From Mangifera indica (lineage: Eukaryota; Streptophyta; Magnoliopsida; Sapindales; Anacardiaceae), in NCBI RefSeq assembly GCF_011075055.1, contig NW_025401122.1, positions 124,001-188,000 of the forward strand: a stretch of 64,000 nt of DNA. The letters are read 5' to 3'. Of the stretch, positions 21,131-33,379 are shown piece by piece (positions within the stretch are counted from its first letter, which is position 1; each line of letters starts with the position of its first letter). The position numbers were made by a program, and so were the translations under genes. The notes beneath the pieces were generated by a model, which was not told the DNA's origin, ran no database searches, and was given only the letters and a program-made list of their open reading frames with translations.

Positions 21131-23739
21131 AATTAGACTAAAACGAGTTTAATTCAAATTAAAAAAAATCAATTTGATGAACTTGATATCAACATCTCAT
21201 TAGTGTTGTTGGGCAAATTATGTCATTGCCTTTTTTATTTTTTGACATCACTATACACTAACTTAAGCAAATCAAGTTAAAATTCAAACTGAAGTGCTTG
21301 TTCAAACTCATTTCAGTTTAAGTTCATATCCAATTATAAGTTGCCCAACGTAAAATAAATAACATTACAGTAATATTACATATATCTACTTTGAATATAT
21401 AAATAAATATATATTTATGTGTATTATTACATGATTGAGTATTATTTTATTATTAATTTATAATTATTTAATTATATATTAAATATATATTTATTCATAT
21501 ATTTAAAATAGATTTACAAAATTTTATCGAGAACATTATATGTTATTTTGATATGAAAAATTATGGGCGAATTTAATTCTTCCTGCAAAGGGAAGTACCC
21601 AACAGGCCCAGTTCACTGGCCACATTGGACTTGTCTCCTACAATGGCCCAGGCCCGAACGTACTCGATTTAAACCATGGAAGCCCGTTTGGAAATGGCCT
21701 CACCTACATGGGCTAAATGGCCCTAACAACACAAAAAGGCCCATCTTCGGCCCGTCCAACCCGATGCGCTCATTTGAGAGTTTGACACCTCTCTCCAATT
21801 CTCAGACATGGCAATTATTCATAACTTTTCTTTGATCAATAATTTTTGAACTTTAATATGGTCGACATGATTAAGTTTAATGAATTTAATAAATCTCATG
21901 ACATTATTAGAATGGTTTAGAGGGTTTGGCTTTAGTTTGATTAAATAATTGGTTCTATTTGGTGTTTAATGCAATTTAAATCGAATTCCAACTAAAGTTT
22001 TGGTTCGGTAGTTTAACTTGAATTTGGTTAAATCTCTCTCTAACGATATTGTTTATTTTGTCGATAATACTATTTATCAATCTATGAGACTATTTATTTT
22101 ACCGATGACCTTTCAATAATATCTTTCAACTAATTCAAATTAACTATTTTAGATTCGAATTAAATTTGAGTTAATTCATATTTGGATTCAAATCCAACCT
22201 TAATTAGCTTTAAACTCGTGTATTTAATAAGAATTATCGTAGAGAAGGGACAAGGTCCAATGTAAATATATGTATATCGATTATATAATACTTGAACAAC
22301 AACACATCTCACAAATTTTAAAACCGTATAATTTCACGGGTTAACCTTTTTTAATTGCTCGCATGACATGCCTAATATTGCCTTTTCGAAAATCATTTTT
22401 ATATATATTCATGTTATAATTTAAGGTTATTGGTTTTATTTTATTTTAAACTTATTGGTTTTATTGGTTTTCGAAAGTCAATTTATACGTAGTGCCTTAA
22501 TCCCTGTTCATCATTGCCTCTGGACTCCACTGTACATGCCATGTGGGTGAATCTTTCTTTACAAACAGTGCACATAGGAAACCAACATCCATGCTCGTAC
22601 ACTGTCTGCGCAAGCCCTTATCGGGCTCACCGACCTTGTCAGAGATGGTGAGTACAAATGCGGAAGTTTAGCCAATTAATTTATGGCATATGTGGTAGTA
22701 ATTTAAGGACCACACTCAGTGAAATTTACTCTACAATATCAGCCAATAATGACATGCAAACTGATTCTCAAAATCTAAACAACGGACAAGTATGGCTCTG
22801 CTTATCTTCTCAACCCTACCAGGAAAGTTCTGCGAAACTTCTCATGCCCCTGACCATTTTCACAGCATTGCCTTTTCCACCACAAAAAATCACTACTCAT
22901 GCAATGTCTTACGTATTCATCTGTCTAAAACTTGGAAAATGAAAGGAGAAATTCCTCCAGCCTCTCTTTTAATTTCTATACAAACAAATATAGCTCTACT
23001 CTAGCACGCCAAGGAGAAGATTTAGGTATGAGTCACTTTCATATTTGTAAAATCTTAACTTATTTAGCATAATGATTATAAGTCTAATTACTATATTTTA
23101 GGTTTATTCATCTAACCAATACGAACGGAATCTCTAATTTAAAAAAATATATATATAGCTCTAATGCGTAAACTACTCATTTTTAAGAATTTGTGATGGA
23201 CGTTGGATTGCAATCTAAGTATTGTATAGTAAAACTCAAGCTTATTGAAGTTGGAGGTTTTTGGCTTGAACTCGAGATAGAAACAATTAATTCAAGTTTA
23301 ACTCAAAATTTATTTTAAACCATTATAAGTTATAATGGTTTAAAATAATTTGATTGCAATTTTTTGATTCAACAATAATTGAATTCAACCACAAGCAACT
23401 GACAAACGGCTCGACTTGTCTGCGTCCTTATGGATGGGCGTGAGGATTTGGAAGCAAGCCAAAATACATAAAAAAATCTTGAAATGAAATTGTCTTGTCG
23501 TAAATTGAGAAGATCTGAAGGGGGAAATTTCGTGGAAGGTGTTGAGGCCTTTGAATACACATGGATGTGGATGGCGTTGCTCTTTCAGAACCAAACATTG
23601 GATTGGCGCTATTCGAAGAGGCCATTATTGGACGGTTCAAGATTGGCAAATAATGATGAAGACAGCACGTCATACCGTTTCTCTCTTAATTTGCCTTAAA
23701 TATAGGCGCCCTTCCAACATCGCTAAAGAGCATTTCGAG
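21131..23739. other. Intergenic spacer with a GGCCCA-rich patch
   Basis: No gene is supported here. The stretch 21590-21770 is unusually GC-rich for the area and contains many GCCCA/TGGGC motifs (CAGGCCCAG, GGCCCAGG, AAGGCCCATC), which in plants are TCP/site II-like promoter elements. No open gene follows it. The rest is AT-rich. Overlapping short frames around 22660-23000 and 23370-23750 lack recognisable protein features. Confidence 0.4.
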
Positions 23740-24022
23740 TTTGGTTATTTTTGAGCTGTCCTCAAAATTGTTCAAACTCAATTCACTATTGCAACCGAAC
23801 AAAAAATAACTAAAATGAAACAACATCGCTTTAGTGGATTAATATTGAAATTGCTCAAGCTTATCAGTTTGACAAACGCCGAACAACCTCTAAGTTTCAA
23901 GCTTGAAAACATTTCACCCTCATAATAAAATTCAAGCTTGAATTTGTTTGAACCGAACTTATTTCAGACTCATTTGAGTAGAACTCATTTTCGATCAAAA
24001 GTTTGGCTTGAATCCAGACCTA
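23740..24022. mobile_element. Degenerate member of the TAGGGCTGG hAT-type MITE family (right end only)
   Basis: The right end reads GGCTTGAATCCAGACCTA, the reverse complement of a TAGGTCTGGATTCAAGCC terminus, close to the intact MITEs' TAGGGCTGGATTCGAGCC. The interior has CAAGCTTGAA and TTCAAGCTTGAATT motifs, as expected if CG pairs of CTCGAGC decayed to TG/CA, and a central AACAACATCGCTTTAG like the palindromic core of the family. A matching left end and target duplication were not found. Confidence 0.4.
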
Positions 24023-24366
24023 ACTGCAAAAGACTGTTGTGGCAGCTTAGCGGGGTAGACAGCAAATTCCCATGAAAGTGAAACAGATAAAACTCTTCGT
24101 AGCCGAAATTCATCTATAAATTTTGACTGCAGCTTTTGGCTTAGAAAAACTTGTATATATATTGGCAGTACATTGGCCTTTTCTAGCTCTAAAAGGTTAA
24201 AAACAGTAACAACGAAATTTCTCTTCACTTTCGCCATTTGACACTAAGCGAAACTAAGGCCAAACACCACTGTTCTTTCTCGTTTAAACATATGCATGCA
24301 AACCCTATCTACGTCCAAAACAAAATTTTAACTCTTGCATAAGTGTATACCTGGAAGTCTTATATA

Positions 24367-24689
24367 TAGAGCTGAATTCAAACTGAATTTATTTGAATTT
24401 GTGCCTAAAATTTTAATATTTTTTAGTTTAAGTTTAAGTTCAAGGTTTAAAAGTGGTTGATTTGTCAAGCTCATAAACTTAAAAAATTTGATACAAAACA
24501 ATATCTTTTTTACTTATATACATTAAAATAATATCGTATTAATAATGAGCCGAACTCAAAGTTTAATTTGAGCTCAAACTAGAGTTTCACTCTTTTGAAA
24601 TGAACCAAGTTCCAATTTGATTCCATGCAAATAAAGCTGAATTCGAATTTAGGCAAACTCAAATATGACTCAGTTTAAATCTAATCCTA
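24367..24689. mobile_element. Degenerate hAT-type MITE of the same family
   Basis: The left end TAGAGCTGAATTCAAAC and right end AAATCTAATCCTA match the family termini with mostly C-to-T type changes. The interior has GAGCCGAACTCAAAG and TTTGAGCTCAAACTAG blocks and a central AAAATAATATCGTATTAA palindrome-like core. The flanking octamers CTTATATA and TTTACACA agree at 5 of 8 bases, as a decayed duplication might. Confidence 0.45.
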
Positions 24690-27643
24690 TTTACACATTT
24701 ACATCTATATACAATATACTTATCTTCGAAAAAACTACTGAGCTTATTCTATAAAGTAATCCCCTTTTTTATTATTATTATTATTTTTGCTGGTTGCTCT
24801 CTTTTTGTTGATACGAGGGGTGGATCTCATTCAAATGGGTTCGAATTGTATCTATAATTCAACTTAAATAAGTTAATTTGAAATTAAAGTTCTAGTTCAG
24901 TTTAAAACTAACTTGCTTGTTAATTCGATAGTAATATTTATTTCATATATTCACACATAATATTATCCGCCTCTCCATTGATGGTCTTAAATGACACCAT
25001 ATACTAATTTAAATGAGTTTAAGATGGGCATTATAATTTCAATTAAAGTTTGAGTCGAACGGATTTATCTCAATCTGGATCACAGTGGCTTTTAACTCTA
25101 ATTTATAATATACAAGTGAAGGAGTAAGTCTCCTCAACGTAGAAAAAAGAACTGATATAGCGTAATTAACATAAAACATTTGGCATGAACAAACATTGAA
25201 AACAAAATTAAGTCTTTATTGCTTGTTCTTGATCCTTTAATTAAGAGAGAAGCTTCATGGAAGGTTCCTGTGCAGGTACAGGCAGATGTACGTCTCTTGT
25301 CTAGGGATTTTGATGGTGACAAAACACTGAAGAGAAGAAGCAGGTCACGGAACGGCAAGTCAGTGAAAATAAATATCTGGTTCTAATCAGCATCTCATAT
25401 TTCAAAAACGTTGTTTTCATTTGCGTCTAAATTTCTAGGGTTTTGCTTTCTTCATTTCACCTCAAGTAGGTCAGTTATCGTTGGCATTTAGAACAGGCAA
25501 TCTTAGTGATTGGTTTCGAATTAATAATGTATAATTAGCAGATAATCTAATGATTAAAAAATAAAAATAAAATAACACCTTACGCCAACACATACGCACA
25601 CAAACAGATATATATTATGGCGATTCCCTGTCCTTATTTGTGAGCCTCCACTCGAAAAGGTAATTATTTGTGGAAGCAATAATCCACACAGAGATATGAA
25701 CTTTGGCTTTTGAGATGTGATTTTTCTAAAATTTATATTATTTTATATCAAAATTATTATTATATCTCTTATCTATAATTGTATGCATAAGTGGTAACGT
25801 TAATATTGTAATGTTTGCCTGAGGCAAACAGAGAGTTTGGAAGTAAAACGTGAAGGTATGTTATATTGGAAAGTATGAGCTTTTAATATAGAGTTTATAT
25901 AACTTTGGACTTTCCCAACTTAATAGTTTACTTTTGAAATGTGGTCTCTTCAAGTTTTATACATATATACCCTCTCCCTATCCATGATCCTCCATTTGAA
26001 AAGTAATCATCTTTGAACAAATTTATTATGTTCAGAGTTCGAATGATCTCAGTGTGATATATGACAATAAAATTTACTCTTAATTTGTTTGGTCTGTAAT
26101 TACAGATTTAAGTGGCTTTGAGCTTCCAAGGTTTACCGCAAAAATTCCCTGGAGTAACCAAAAAAAAATATTATACATTCAACTTTTTTTACATATTTAT
26201 TTTATACCATCGTAATAGATTAAAAGGGTTCATTGTTATATCCTTAACATCCTTATAATACCATATCTATAAAAAAAAAAAAAAAACTATAAATTAAATA
26301 TATCAATTATTGATAAAAATTCTTTTATGCACATACGTTATTAGTAGATAATTTCAAGTATTGTTAATTTTTTATCATAAAAAATCTTACTTGAATTAGA
26401 TTATTTTTTTAATGGTTAAATTAATCATATTAAATATATTAAATCTCAAACATAATTATTATATTAAATAAATTAAAAAATTAAATATAAATATTAATGA
26501 AAACCTTTTTGTTGCCACTCTTAGACTCCTCCAAAAGGCAGTACTTTTGTTCTTTGGCTCCTTCGGGCTTTCAATCATGTAAATGTTGACAGAGAGTTCG
26601 GTTTGTAATTACAGTTTTTGACTCGACGTTCATTAATGCCTTGAGAAACTGGGATTTGTCTCTCCCACGCTTCATTCAATGACCAGATTAAGCCTTGTTT
26701 GTTGTTTTAGTCTTCATTGACAAAATTCCATTTGGTCGTGTTACGAATTAATTTTTACTCGTCGCTTATCATTGTCTTCAAAGCACTACCCGTACGGGGA
26801 ATTCAATGTAGAACGGGGAGCAGTCAAATATCTTCCACACAACAAGTCAACAACAACACTTGCTAAAAATTAAAAAATAAAATAAACTTACTTAATACTT
26901 ATTTTCTGGGGAATAATTTAAATATTATCATTTATTTTTAATTTAAAATATCTAAATTATATATAAAAAATATATTCATATTATTTTATTATTTAGTTTT
27001 AGTTTCACAAATTCAATTAAAAAAAATTATGAATGGGCTTTTCAAAGAAATGAAATTATATATGTATACTTTTTTGTTATATGGAGTAGAGTTTGACAAA
27101 TTTATATACAATCTGATGATCTAACATGATAAGAAAAAATCAGGTTAAAGTTTAATTTTTTATGCACAATATTATTTTAAATTGTATTTAGATTAATTTG
27201 AAACTAAATTAAATCATATTTAAATTGATAGTTGATATGAAATCAATCATAGTTGTCCCAAATGTTTGTTTTAAAATAATCTAGACTGATCTAACTCTAA
27301 TTTGTTTATTATTTTTCTTTTATGGGACTTTGTTCAATTTTATCATACAAATAAACTTGAAAAATAATGATTAAATTTATGATTATTACATTAAATTCAT
27401 TAAGTTTTGCTAACTTGTTTATTATTGATTGTACGAATAATTTTATTCATATAATAAATAATAGATTATTTGTAACCCGATTTATCTTTATTATGTTTTG
27501 AAATTCACTTCTTTTTTTTTAAATCAAGAAATCAAATCCAAAATGAAAACCCCTACAATACTGATATCAAAATATAGATAAAATACATTATGTTTGCCAT
27601 GTGGCATGCCTACCCACCCACAACATGAAACCAAAAAATAAAA
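24690..27643. other. Intergenic spacer
   Basis: AT-rich sequence without a supported gene. Two loosely similar blocks (about 25625-25740 and 25930-26030) share phrases such as CCTCCA-TCGAAAAGGTAAT and look like an old direct repeat. The short minus-strand frame near 25134-25358 has no family match. Confidence 0.4.
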
Positions 27644-28417
27644 GGCCAAAACGTTCGTTCCCACTTAAGGTATACTGAAATCTCAAACTTCCACATTCTA
27701 ATTTTTAAAAACTCAAATATCTATTTATGAATTAAAATTTGTTAAATTTTTTAGTTATGACTAAAAGTAAAATCATTATTTAACAATAATATTTAAAGTT
27801 TATATCATTTTACCTTCTTAATTTAAAAAACTAACAATTTCTCTTAAAATTACGTTTTAAAAAGTGACATTTTCCCCCTACTTAGAGTTTTCAATTTCAC
27901 CAGTAAATTTTCAACCAACGATGACCGATCTCTCTCCCTCCCAGTGTCATCTCTCTCTCTGGTGCTAAATATCAAACCGAAGATGTCTGCATTCAACAAA
28001 ATCAAGACGAAATCTAGATGAAGAGTCGAAACTCTTTGTCTAGATGGTGAAGATCTAAACGAAGAGTTGATTCCATCGAATCCAGGTATCATCAGTCCGA
28101 TATTGAGCACCAAAGGGAGAGACAACACTGAGAAGGAAAGAGATAGACCATCGTTAGCTAGAAATTCATTGACGAAATTGGAAACCCTAGATAGGGGGAA
28201 TATGTTATTTTTCAGAACTTAATTTTACGAGAAATTATTAGTTTTCAAATTAAAGGGGTAAAATGATATAAACTTTAAATATTAGTGTTAAATAATAATT
28301 TTACCTTTAACTCTAACTGAAAAATTTAATAGATTTTAATTTATGAGTGGGTATTTGGATTTTTGAAAGTTAGAGAATGGGAGTTGGTATTTCAGTATAC
28401 CTTGGGGTCTTTTTGGT
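27644..28417. mobile_element. MULE-type long-TIR element just upstream of the CAX gene
   Basis: The left end GGCCAAAACGTTCG...AAGGTATACTGAAAT is mirrored by the right end ATTTCAGTATACCTTGG...TTTTTGGT. Inverted similarity continues inward (for example TGACTAAAAGTAAAATC versus ATTTTACCTTTAACTC). The interior has short gene-like text (GATGACCGATCTCTCTCCC, GAAGATCTAAACGAAGAG) in the style of the elements at 1811, 8605, 14079 and 31652. The flanking 9-mers AAAATAAAA and AAAAATGAA are only loosely alike. The element ends about 170 bp before the CAX start codon. Confidence 0.6.
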
Positions 28418-28471
28418 AAAAATGAAAGTTCCCGGAAGATTCAATATCCATGGCCTGACAAACCGAACTCC

Positions 28472-28479
28472 TATTTATA
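28472..28479 (+). promoter_or_regulatory. Possible TATA box of the CAX gene
   Basis: TATTTATA lies about 110 bp before the ATG at 28590, in the short unique stretch between the upstream MULE-type element and the gene. Position and sequence fit a plant TATA box, but nothing else in the sequence confirms it. Confidence 0.3.
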
Positions 28480-28589
28480 CAGTATCTATCCGACTCTAAT
28501 TTCCACCCAGAAATTAACATTACCAACTCCTTCAACATCATCGATTCTCTTAACGGTCAAAAAAAATACAAACTTTTGTTGCAAACAAC

Positions 28590-30524
28590 ATGGCTTCACA
28601 TGAACCATGGCTTTTGGAAAATGGCAACCTCAAAGGGCTGAGCAAGGAGAATCGACATGGGAGAACTGCCCACAACATGTCGTCTTCATCCTTGAGGAAG
28701 AAGTCTGATCTCACGCTTGTATCAAAAGTTCCTTGTAATTGCCTTAGACAATTGCTTGCTAATCTCCAAGAGGTCATTTTGGGGACCAAACTTTCTATTC
28801 TCTTTCCTGCAATACCATTTGCCATAATCGCTTACTGTTATGGCTTTGGAAAAGTGAGTGCATGCCTCTTATATAATTCATTTTTCAAATGCTATAGACC
28901 TAAAATAATGATGATATTTAAGTCATTTATACATAGTTTGAATAAAAGTTTTCTCGTGATTTTCTGCAAACAGCCATGGGTTTTCGTTCTCAGCTTATTG
29001 GGACTTACTCCTTTAGCCGAACGTGTTAGCTTTCTGACCGAGTAAGTACATACTTTTATAATAAAATTATGTTTATCTATTTTTAAAATATAAATAAGTA
29101 TATATTTTTTTTATGTATGTCATCAAGTAATTAAATAATTTTAAATTAAAATAAAATAATATCTAATCGCATGATGATATGTATACTTAAAATGGGGACA
29201 CATAACATTACACATAGTTTTAATGATTTATTGTTGTTTTCTGGTCATTTTATATATATTCAGAACTGGGACTGATTCATTTTTTATTCAATTTCTTTTG
29301 TTGTGCAGGCAAATTGCTTACTACACTGGCCCAACAGGTAAATTGTTTCATTCTGTTTGCAAAATGGACTAAGAAGAGTTGAGCTTTTTGCCCTAATACT
29401 TCCTTTAATAGTAAAAAATTCTTTGAAGTTTGCCATTGTTAATTGGTTTTCAGATGCCAAATAGGTTCTGTAATGCGATAATCTCTTTGGTTTTACAGTG
29501 GGGGGACTCTTGAACGCAACTTGTGGCAATGCTACGGAGCTCATAATAGCAATCTTTGCTCTAGCTGAGCATAAAATAGATGTGGTCAAGTATTCTCTTC
29601 TAGGTTCCATTCTTTCGAACCTCCTTCTAGTTCTTGGCTCCTCTCTCTTCTGTGGAGGCTTGGCCAACCTCAAAAGGGAACAAAAATATGATAGAGTAAG
29701 CATCATCTTATCAACTTTCTTAAAATCTGCCCAGGAAAATTCTTTTAATTAAATTTCTCATTGCACTAACAGAGACAAGCTGATGTGAACTCACTGCTGC
29801 TGTTCCTGGCATTGTTGTGCTACTTGCTGCCGCTGCTGTTTAGATATGCTGGTGCCTCAGCTGCTCTCACGGCGGACCCAACACTGAAGTTGTCGAGAGC
29901 CGCCAGCATTTTAATGTTGATTGCTTATGTTGTGTACATTATCTTCCAACTATGGACACACAGGCAATTTTTTGAAGCTCAGGAGGTAAAACTATAGGCA
30001 AAAAGAATTTTTTAGTATATAATTTTAGAGGAATGTAACTCAAAACTAGATATACATAGTTTTATTTATAATTTTACTGGGAATGTTACTGTGGTGGTAA
30101 TTATAAAAGCCATTGTTTGTCAAAATTGATCAGGGCTCGGATGATGATGGTGAAGAAGCGCCTGTGATAGGATTTTGGAGTGGATTTGCCTGGCTGATTG
30201 GGATGACTGTTGTCATTGCTGTATTATCCGAATATGTTGTGGGCACTATTGAGGATGCTTCTGAATCTTGGGGAATCTCTGTCAGCTTCATTAGCATCAT
30301 CTTGCTACCCATAGTTGGAAATGCAGCTGAGCATGCTGGAGCTGTCATATTTGCCTTTAAAAACAAGCTGGTGAGGAACATAACAGCCTTCATTTTCATG
30401 TCCTCCTTCATCAAAACATGATTTGGCAGGCTAAATATAACAATTCTGTGCACAAATGCAGGATATTACCTTGGGAGTTGCCTTGGGTTCTGCAACTCAG
30501 ATTGCTTTATTTGTGGTAAGTATA

Positions 30525-30560
<36 letters not shown>

Positions 30561-31329
30561 AAACCATTATTCTTAGCAAAAATTGTTAAGACTCTAAACA
30601 TTTTCCCATTTTGAGTGGAATAGGTTCCACTGAATGTGATTGCTGCTTGGATGATGGGGATTAAGATGGATCTCAACTTTAATCCCCTTGAGACTGGTGC
30701 TCTTGCTCTTTCAATTATCGCCACAGCCTTCAGTTTGCAGGTATTCCAAAATTTATTTTGTATAAATTAAATAAAATCATACCATCCTAATTCATAAGCT
30801 ATAGGAATACTTGGGAACACTATACAATTTGAAACTGTAATGCCCCCAAAATAACCTGTATTGGCATAATTGTTCTTCTACTCTTTATACCTTCTTAAAC
30901 GACAGTTCTAATAAAAAAAAATTATATTGTATAAGTTTCAAAAAAGAAATCTAACCAATTATTAGACCCCTACTATCTACTCAGATTGTAAGCTTTAAAA
31001 ATATTTAATTTATCTTTATTGATCACCTGAGCTAATTTATTAATCATTATTAAACCATTTAATTACCCAATTTAACTAAAATTATAATTAATATTAGTTT
31101 ACATTAAAAAAAATTTCTAACAGGTATAATTCAACTACTCATTTTAATTCTACAAACATTTATACATCTGTTCATAGCTAATGATAATGAAAAAATCTTC
31201 TTAATTTCTCAGGATGGGAATTCTCATTACTTGAAGGGATTGGTTCTTCTGCTTTGCTACATTGTCATTGGAGCATGTTTTTTTGTATCTCAAAGACCTC
31301 TAGGTATGTATTTACATGAATCTCTTTAA
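28590..31329 (+). CDS. CAX: Vacuolar cation/proton exchanger (CAX1/CAX3-like), nine exons
   Basis: CAX proteins use the vacuolar proton gradient to move Ca2+ and other divalent cations into the vacuole. Exons read by eye: 28590-28853, 28974-29041, 29309-29337, 29499-29695, 29773-29985, 30134-30370, 30462-30515, 30624-30740 and 31213-31329. All introns are GT..AG, the frame is kept at every joint, and the product is 431 residues, a usual CAX length. The N-terminal region (to about residue 65) is soluble, as in the autoinhibitory part of the family. [12 protein letters not shown] follows near 105. The two ion-selectivity repeats are visible: GNATELI at 130-136 and GNAAEHAG at 319-326. An acidic loop (GSDDDGEE, 258-265) separates the halves. 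Multiple hydrophobic helices fit a membrane transporter. The last exon either reads on to TAA at 31327-31329 or splices at 31303 to an acceptor at 31420 and stops at once. No inactivating change was seen. CAX1 versus CAX3 orthology was not resolved. Confidence 0.92.
30529..30556. repeat. (TG)14 microsatellite in CAX intron 7
   Basis: An uninterrupted TG dinucleotide run starts just after the donor of the exon ending at 30515. It is likely length-variable and useful as a marker. It does not touch the splice signals. Confidence 0.9.
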
Positions 31330-31651
31330 AGGGATTGAAGATGGAAAGTTGAAGATAAGAAGAAGAATATGCATTTGTTATTCTTTCATTTGAAAGTTGA
31401 GATGGATGAATTTTCTTCAGAGTGAATGGGTTCCATTGAAGCCCGATGAAGGCAGGCAGGTCATAGTAATATTTGTCAGTTTATATATAAATAATCTCTC
31501 AGGATGTTGTTTTTTAGTGTAACTGAGTGAGAGTTTGCTGTATTTGTCCATTTAGCAGTGGAAAAAATGTATTCCAGTCATCAATAAAATTGAATTTGTT
31601 GTTGTTTGAGTTTGTTCTCTTCCAAAAAAATATTCCACATAATTGATTAGA

Positions 31652-32567
31652 GGCCAAATGACTATTTCCCACCCAAGGTTTAATGTTTTCTCAAGTTTCA
31701 ACCCTTTAACTATGGAAACACCAAACACCCACCTATGACCGATTAGATTTAACAAAACTCTAACGGTGATAAGGGTAAAATCGTAATTTTCTTTATAATT
31801 TTAAAAATAAACTAAAATAGAATCTATTTTGCCCCCCTAAACTTTAAAAACTAAAATTTTCTCCCAGCCTAAGTTTTAAAAAATCACAGTTTCACCCTAG
31901 AGTTTCGTTTTGAAATCTCCGACGACATCTCCTGCTCCATTACCGATGACCTCTCCCTCCCGAAGCATCCTCTCCTTCCGACGATCTCTTTCCTCCCATT
32001 TGGACTCCCGATCAGAGTCGGAGAAGCCGTGGAAGACGAAGTTCTTCATCTTCCGTAGTGCAAGAGTTCCTCGTATGCATCGATCAATTGTCTTCTCCCA
32101 ATCGTCGGATGTGTCGATCGATCGTCTTCTACCAGACGAAGAAATTTTCTCCCAGTCGTCGGATGCGTCAATCGATCGTCTTCTCCCAAACAAAGAAATT
32201 TTCTCCCAGTTGTCGGATGCATCGATCGATCTCGACTTCTCTCTGCATCGGATGCGTAGTGCAAGAGTTAAGGGGGGTCAGAGGTGGAAGAGAAACCGTC
32301 GGGAGGGGAAGACGACTGGTGATGGCGCCGAAGAAAGTGAAAGGGTTTGGAAATAAACCCTAGGGGGGAAAATGCGATTTTTTCAAACTTAGCTTAGGGA
32401 AAAAATATTAGTTTTTAAACTTTTAGGGGGGGAAATGAGATTAAATTTACCACTGTTAGGGTTTTGTTAAATCTAACCGGTCATGGATAGGTGTTTGGTG
32501 TTTCCATAGTTAAAGGGTGGAAACTTGAGAAAACATCAAACCTTGGGTGGGAAATAGTCGTTTGGCG
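31652..32567. mobile_element. MULE-type element with exact 9-bp target duplication, downstream of CAX
   Basis: The element is flanked by TTGATTAGA at 31643-31651 and again at 32568-32576, an exact 9-bp duplication typical of Mutator-like insertion. The left end GGCCAAATGACTATTTCCC and, on the other strand, right end CGCCAAACGACTATTTCCC start inverted repeats that continue inward for about 150 bp or more (ACCAAACACCCACCTATGACC versus GGTCATGGATAGGTGTTTGGT). The 916-bp interior is gene-like in composition, with open frames on both strands and a 54-bp tandem repeat, but no transposase. It looks like a non-autonomous, possibly Pack-MULE-like element. Confidence 0.85.
32087..32240. repeat. 54-bp tandem repeat inside the MULE-type element
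   Basis: Nearly three copies of a 54-bp unit containing ATCGATCGTCTTCT, GAAGAAATTTTCTCCCAG and TCGTCGGATGCGT. Because 54 is a multiple of 3, frames through it stay open on both strands and give repetitive peptides. This explains the overlapping open frames here better than a gene would. Confidence 0.75.
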
Positions 32568-32584
32568 TTGATTAGAAGGAAAAT

Positions 32585-33025
32585 ATTTGAAAAAGAACTT
32601 TATTTGGTATGTAAATAATAAAATATTTCGATAATATTTTATTATCAATGATGATGTGATATGTAATATTATGAGTAAACTGATTACCATCTTCATCTTA
32701 GTTATTAAAAGATTACTAAGAGAATCTTCATATTATTATAATTATATTCTTATTTATTAAATTTTTTTAGGATAAAAATAATCTCATTTTCAATTAATAT
32801 AATAAATAATATAAAAATATTTTAGAATAATTATACTCAAGAGTATTTAAGTAAAATAATATATTAGTATTCTTATATACTTCTAATCAAACACAATAAT
32901 TATTTATATCTATCTAATTTTATCAAACATAATAATAATTTATAATTAATAATCTTTAAAGTAATCTATTTTTAAGATAATATTTTAGTTTTAATAATAA
33001 AATATTTTCAAATCAAATGTTTCTT
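32585..33025. mobile_element. AT-rich MITE, first of an inverted pair
   Basis: Shares ordered phrases with the reverse complement of 33866-34343: CTGATTACCATCTTCATCTT, TTAAAAGATTACTA, ATTATTATAATTATATT. Its own ends show inverted similarity (AATAATAAAATATTTCGAT versus TTTTAATAATAAAATATTTT). It starts right after the target duplication of the MULE-type element at 31652-32567. No protein. Confidence 0.5.
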
Positions 33026-33379
33026 TGAATCCTTTGTCCTATCAAAAAACGACAACATTCCACTTATTTCCTTTAAACCGAAACGGCGACGTCTAACTAA
33101 TTAAAACGACACCGCCTAACTTATTTACATATCAATAAAACGAGGCCATACTACAGTTAGAACGACTCAGCCCCCTAACGCTCCTTTCCCCGCTCGCGTT
33201 TCTTCTTTGACAATGCTTCAAATTGCTTCAGTTATTATCAAAACTGATGCGTCTTGCTTTCTGACTCGTGGAGCTTTTGAATTTTGCTGAATGCATTGAT
33301 CCGTAATCCTTGTCTATATCTTTTTGGATGTTGGGTCAAACCGAATTTAAGATTTTATTTGAATAAGGTAAACTTGAAC

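Noticed and set aside
21563..21835. 90-residue frame rich in P and W
   Set aside because: The composition comes from repeated GGCCCA motifs; no recognisable protein.
25134..25358. 74-residue minus-strand frame
   Set aside because: No domain, no splice context, and ordinary spacer composition.
30130..30453. Long frame antisense to CAX exon 6
   Set aside because: Mirror of a well-supported coding exon; no start context, splice signals or domain.
32097..32236. 54-bp repeats considered as a CRISPR or satellite
   Set aside because: Fewer than three units, directly adjoining with no spacers, contained within a transposon.
31897..32363. Overlapping open frames of about 100-150 codons on both strands
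   Set aside because: Produced by a 54-bp tandem repeat within a MULE-type element; repeat length keeps all frames open.
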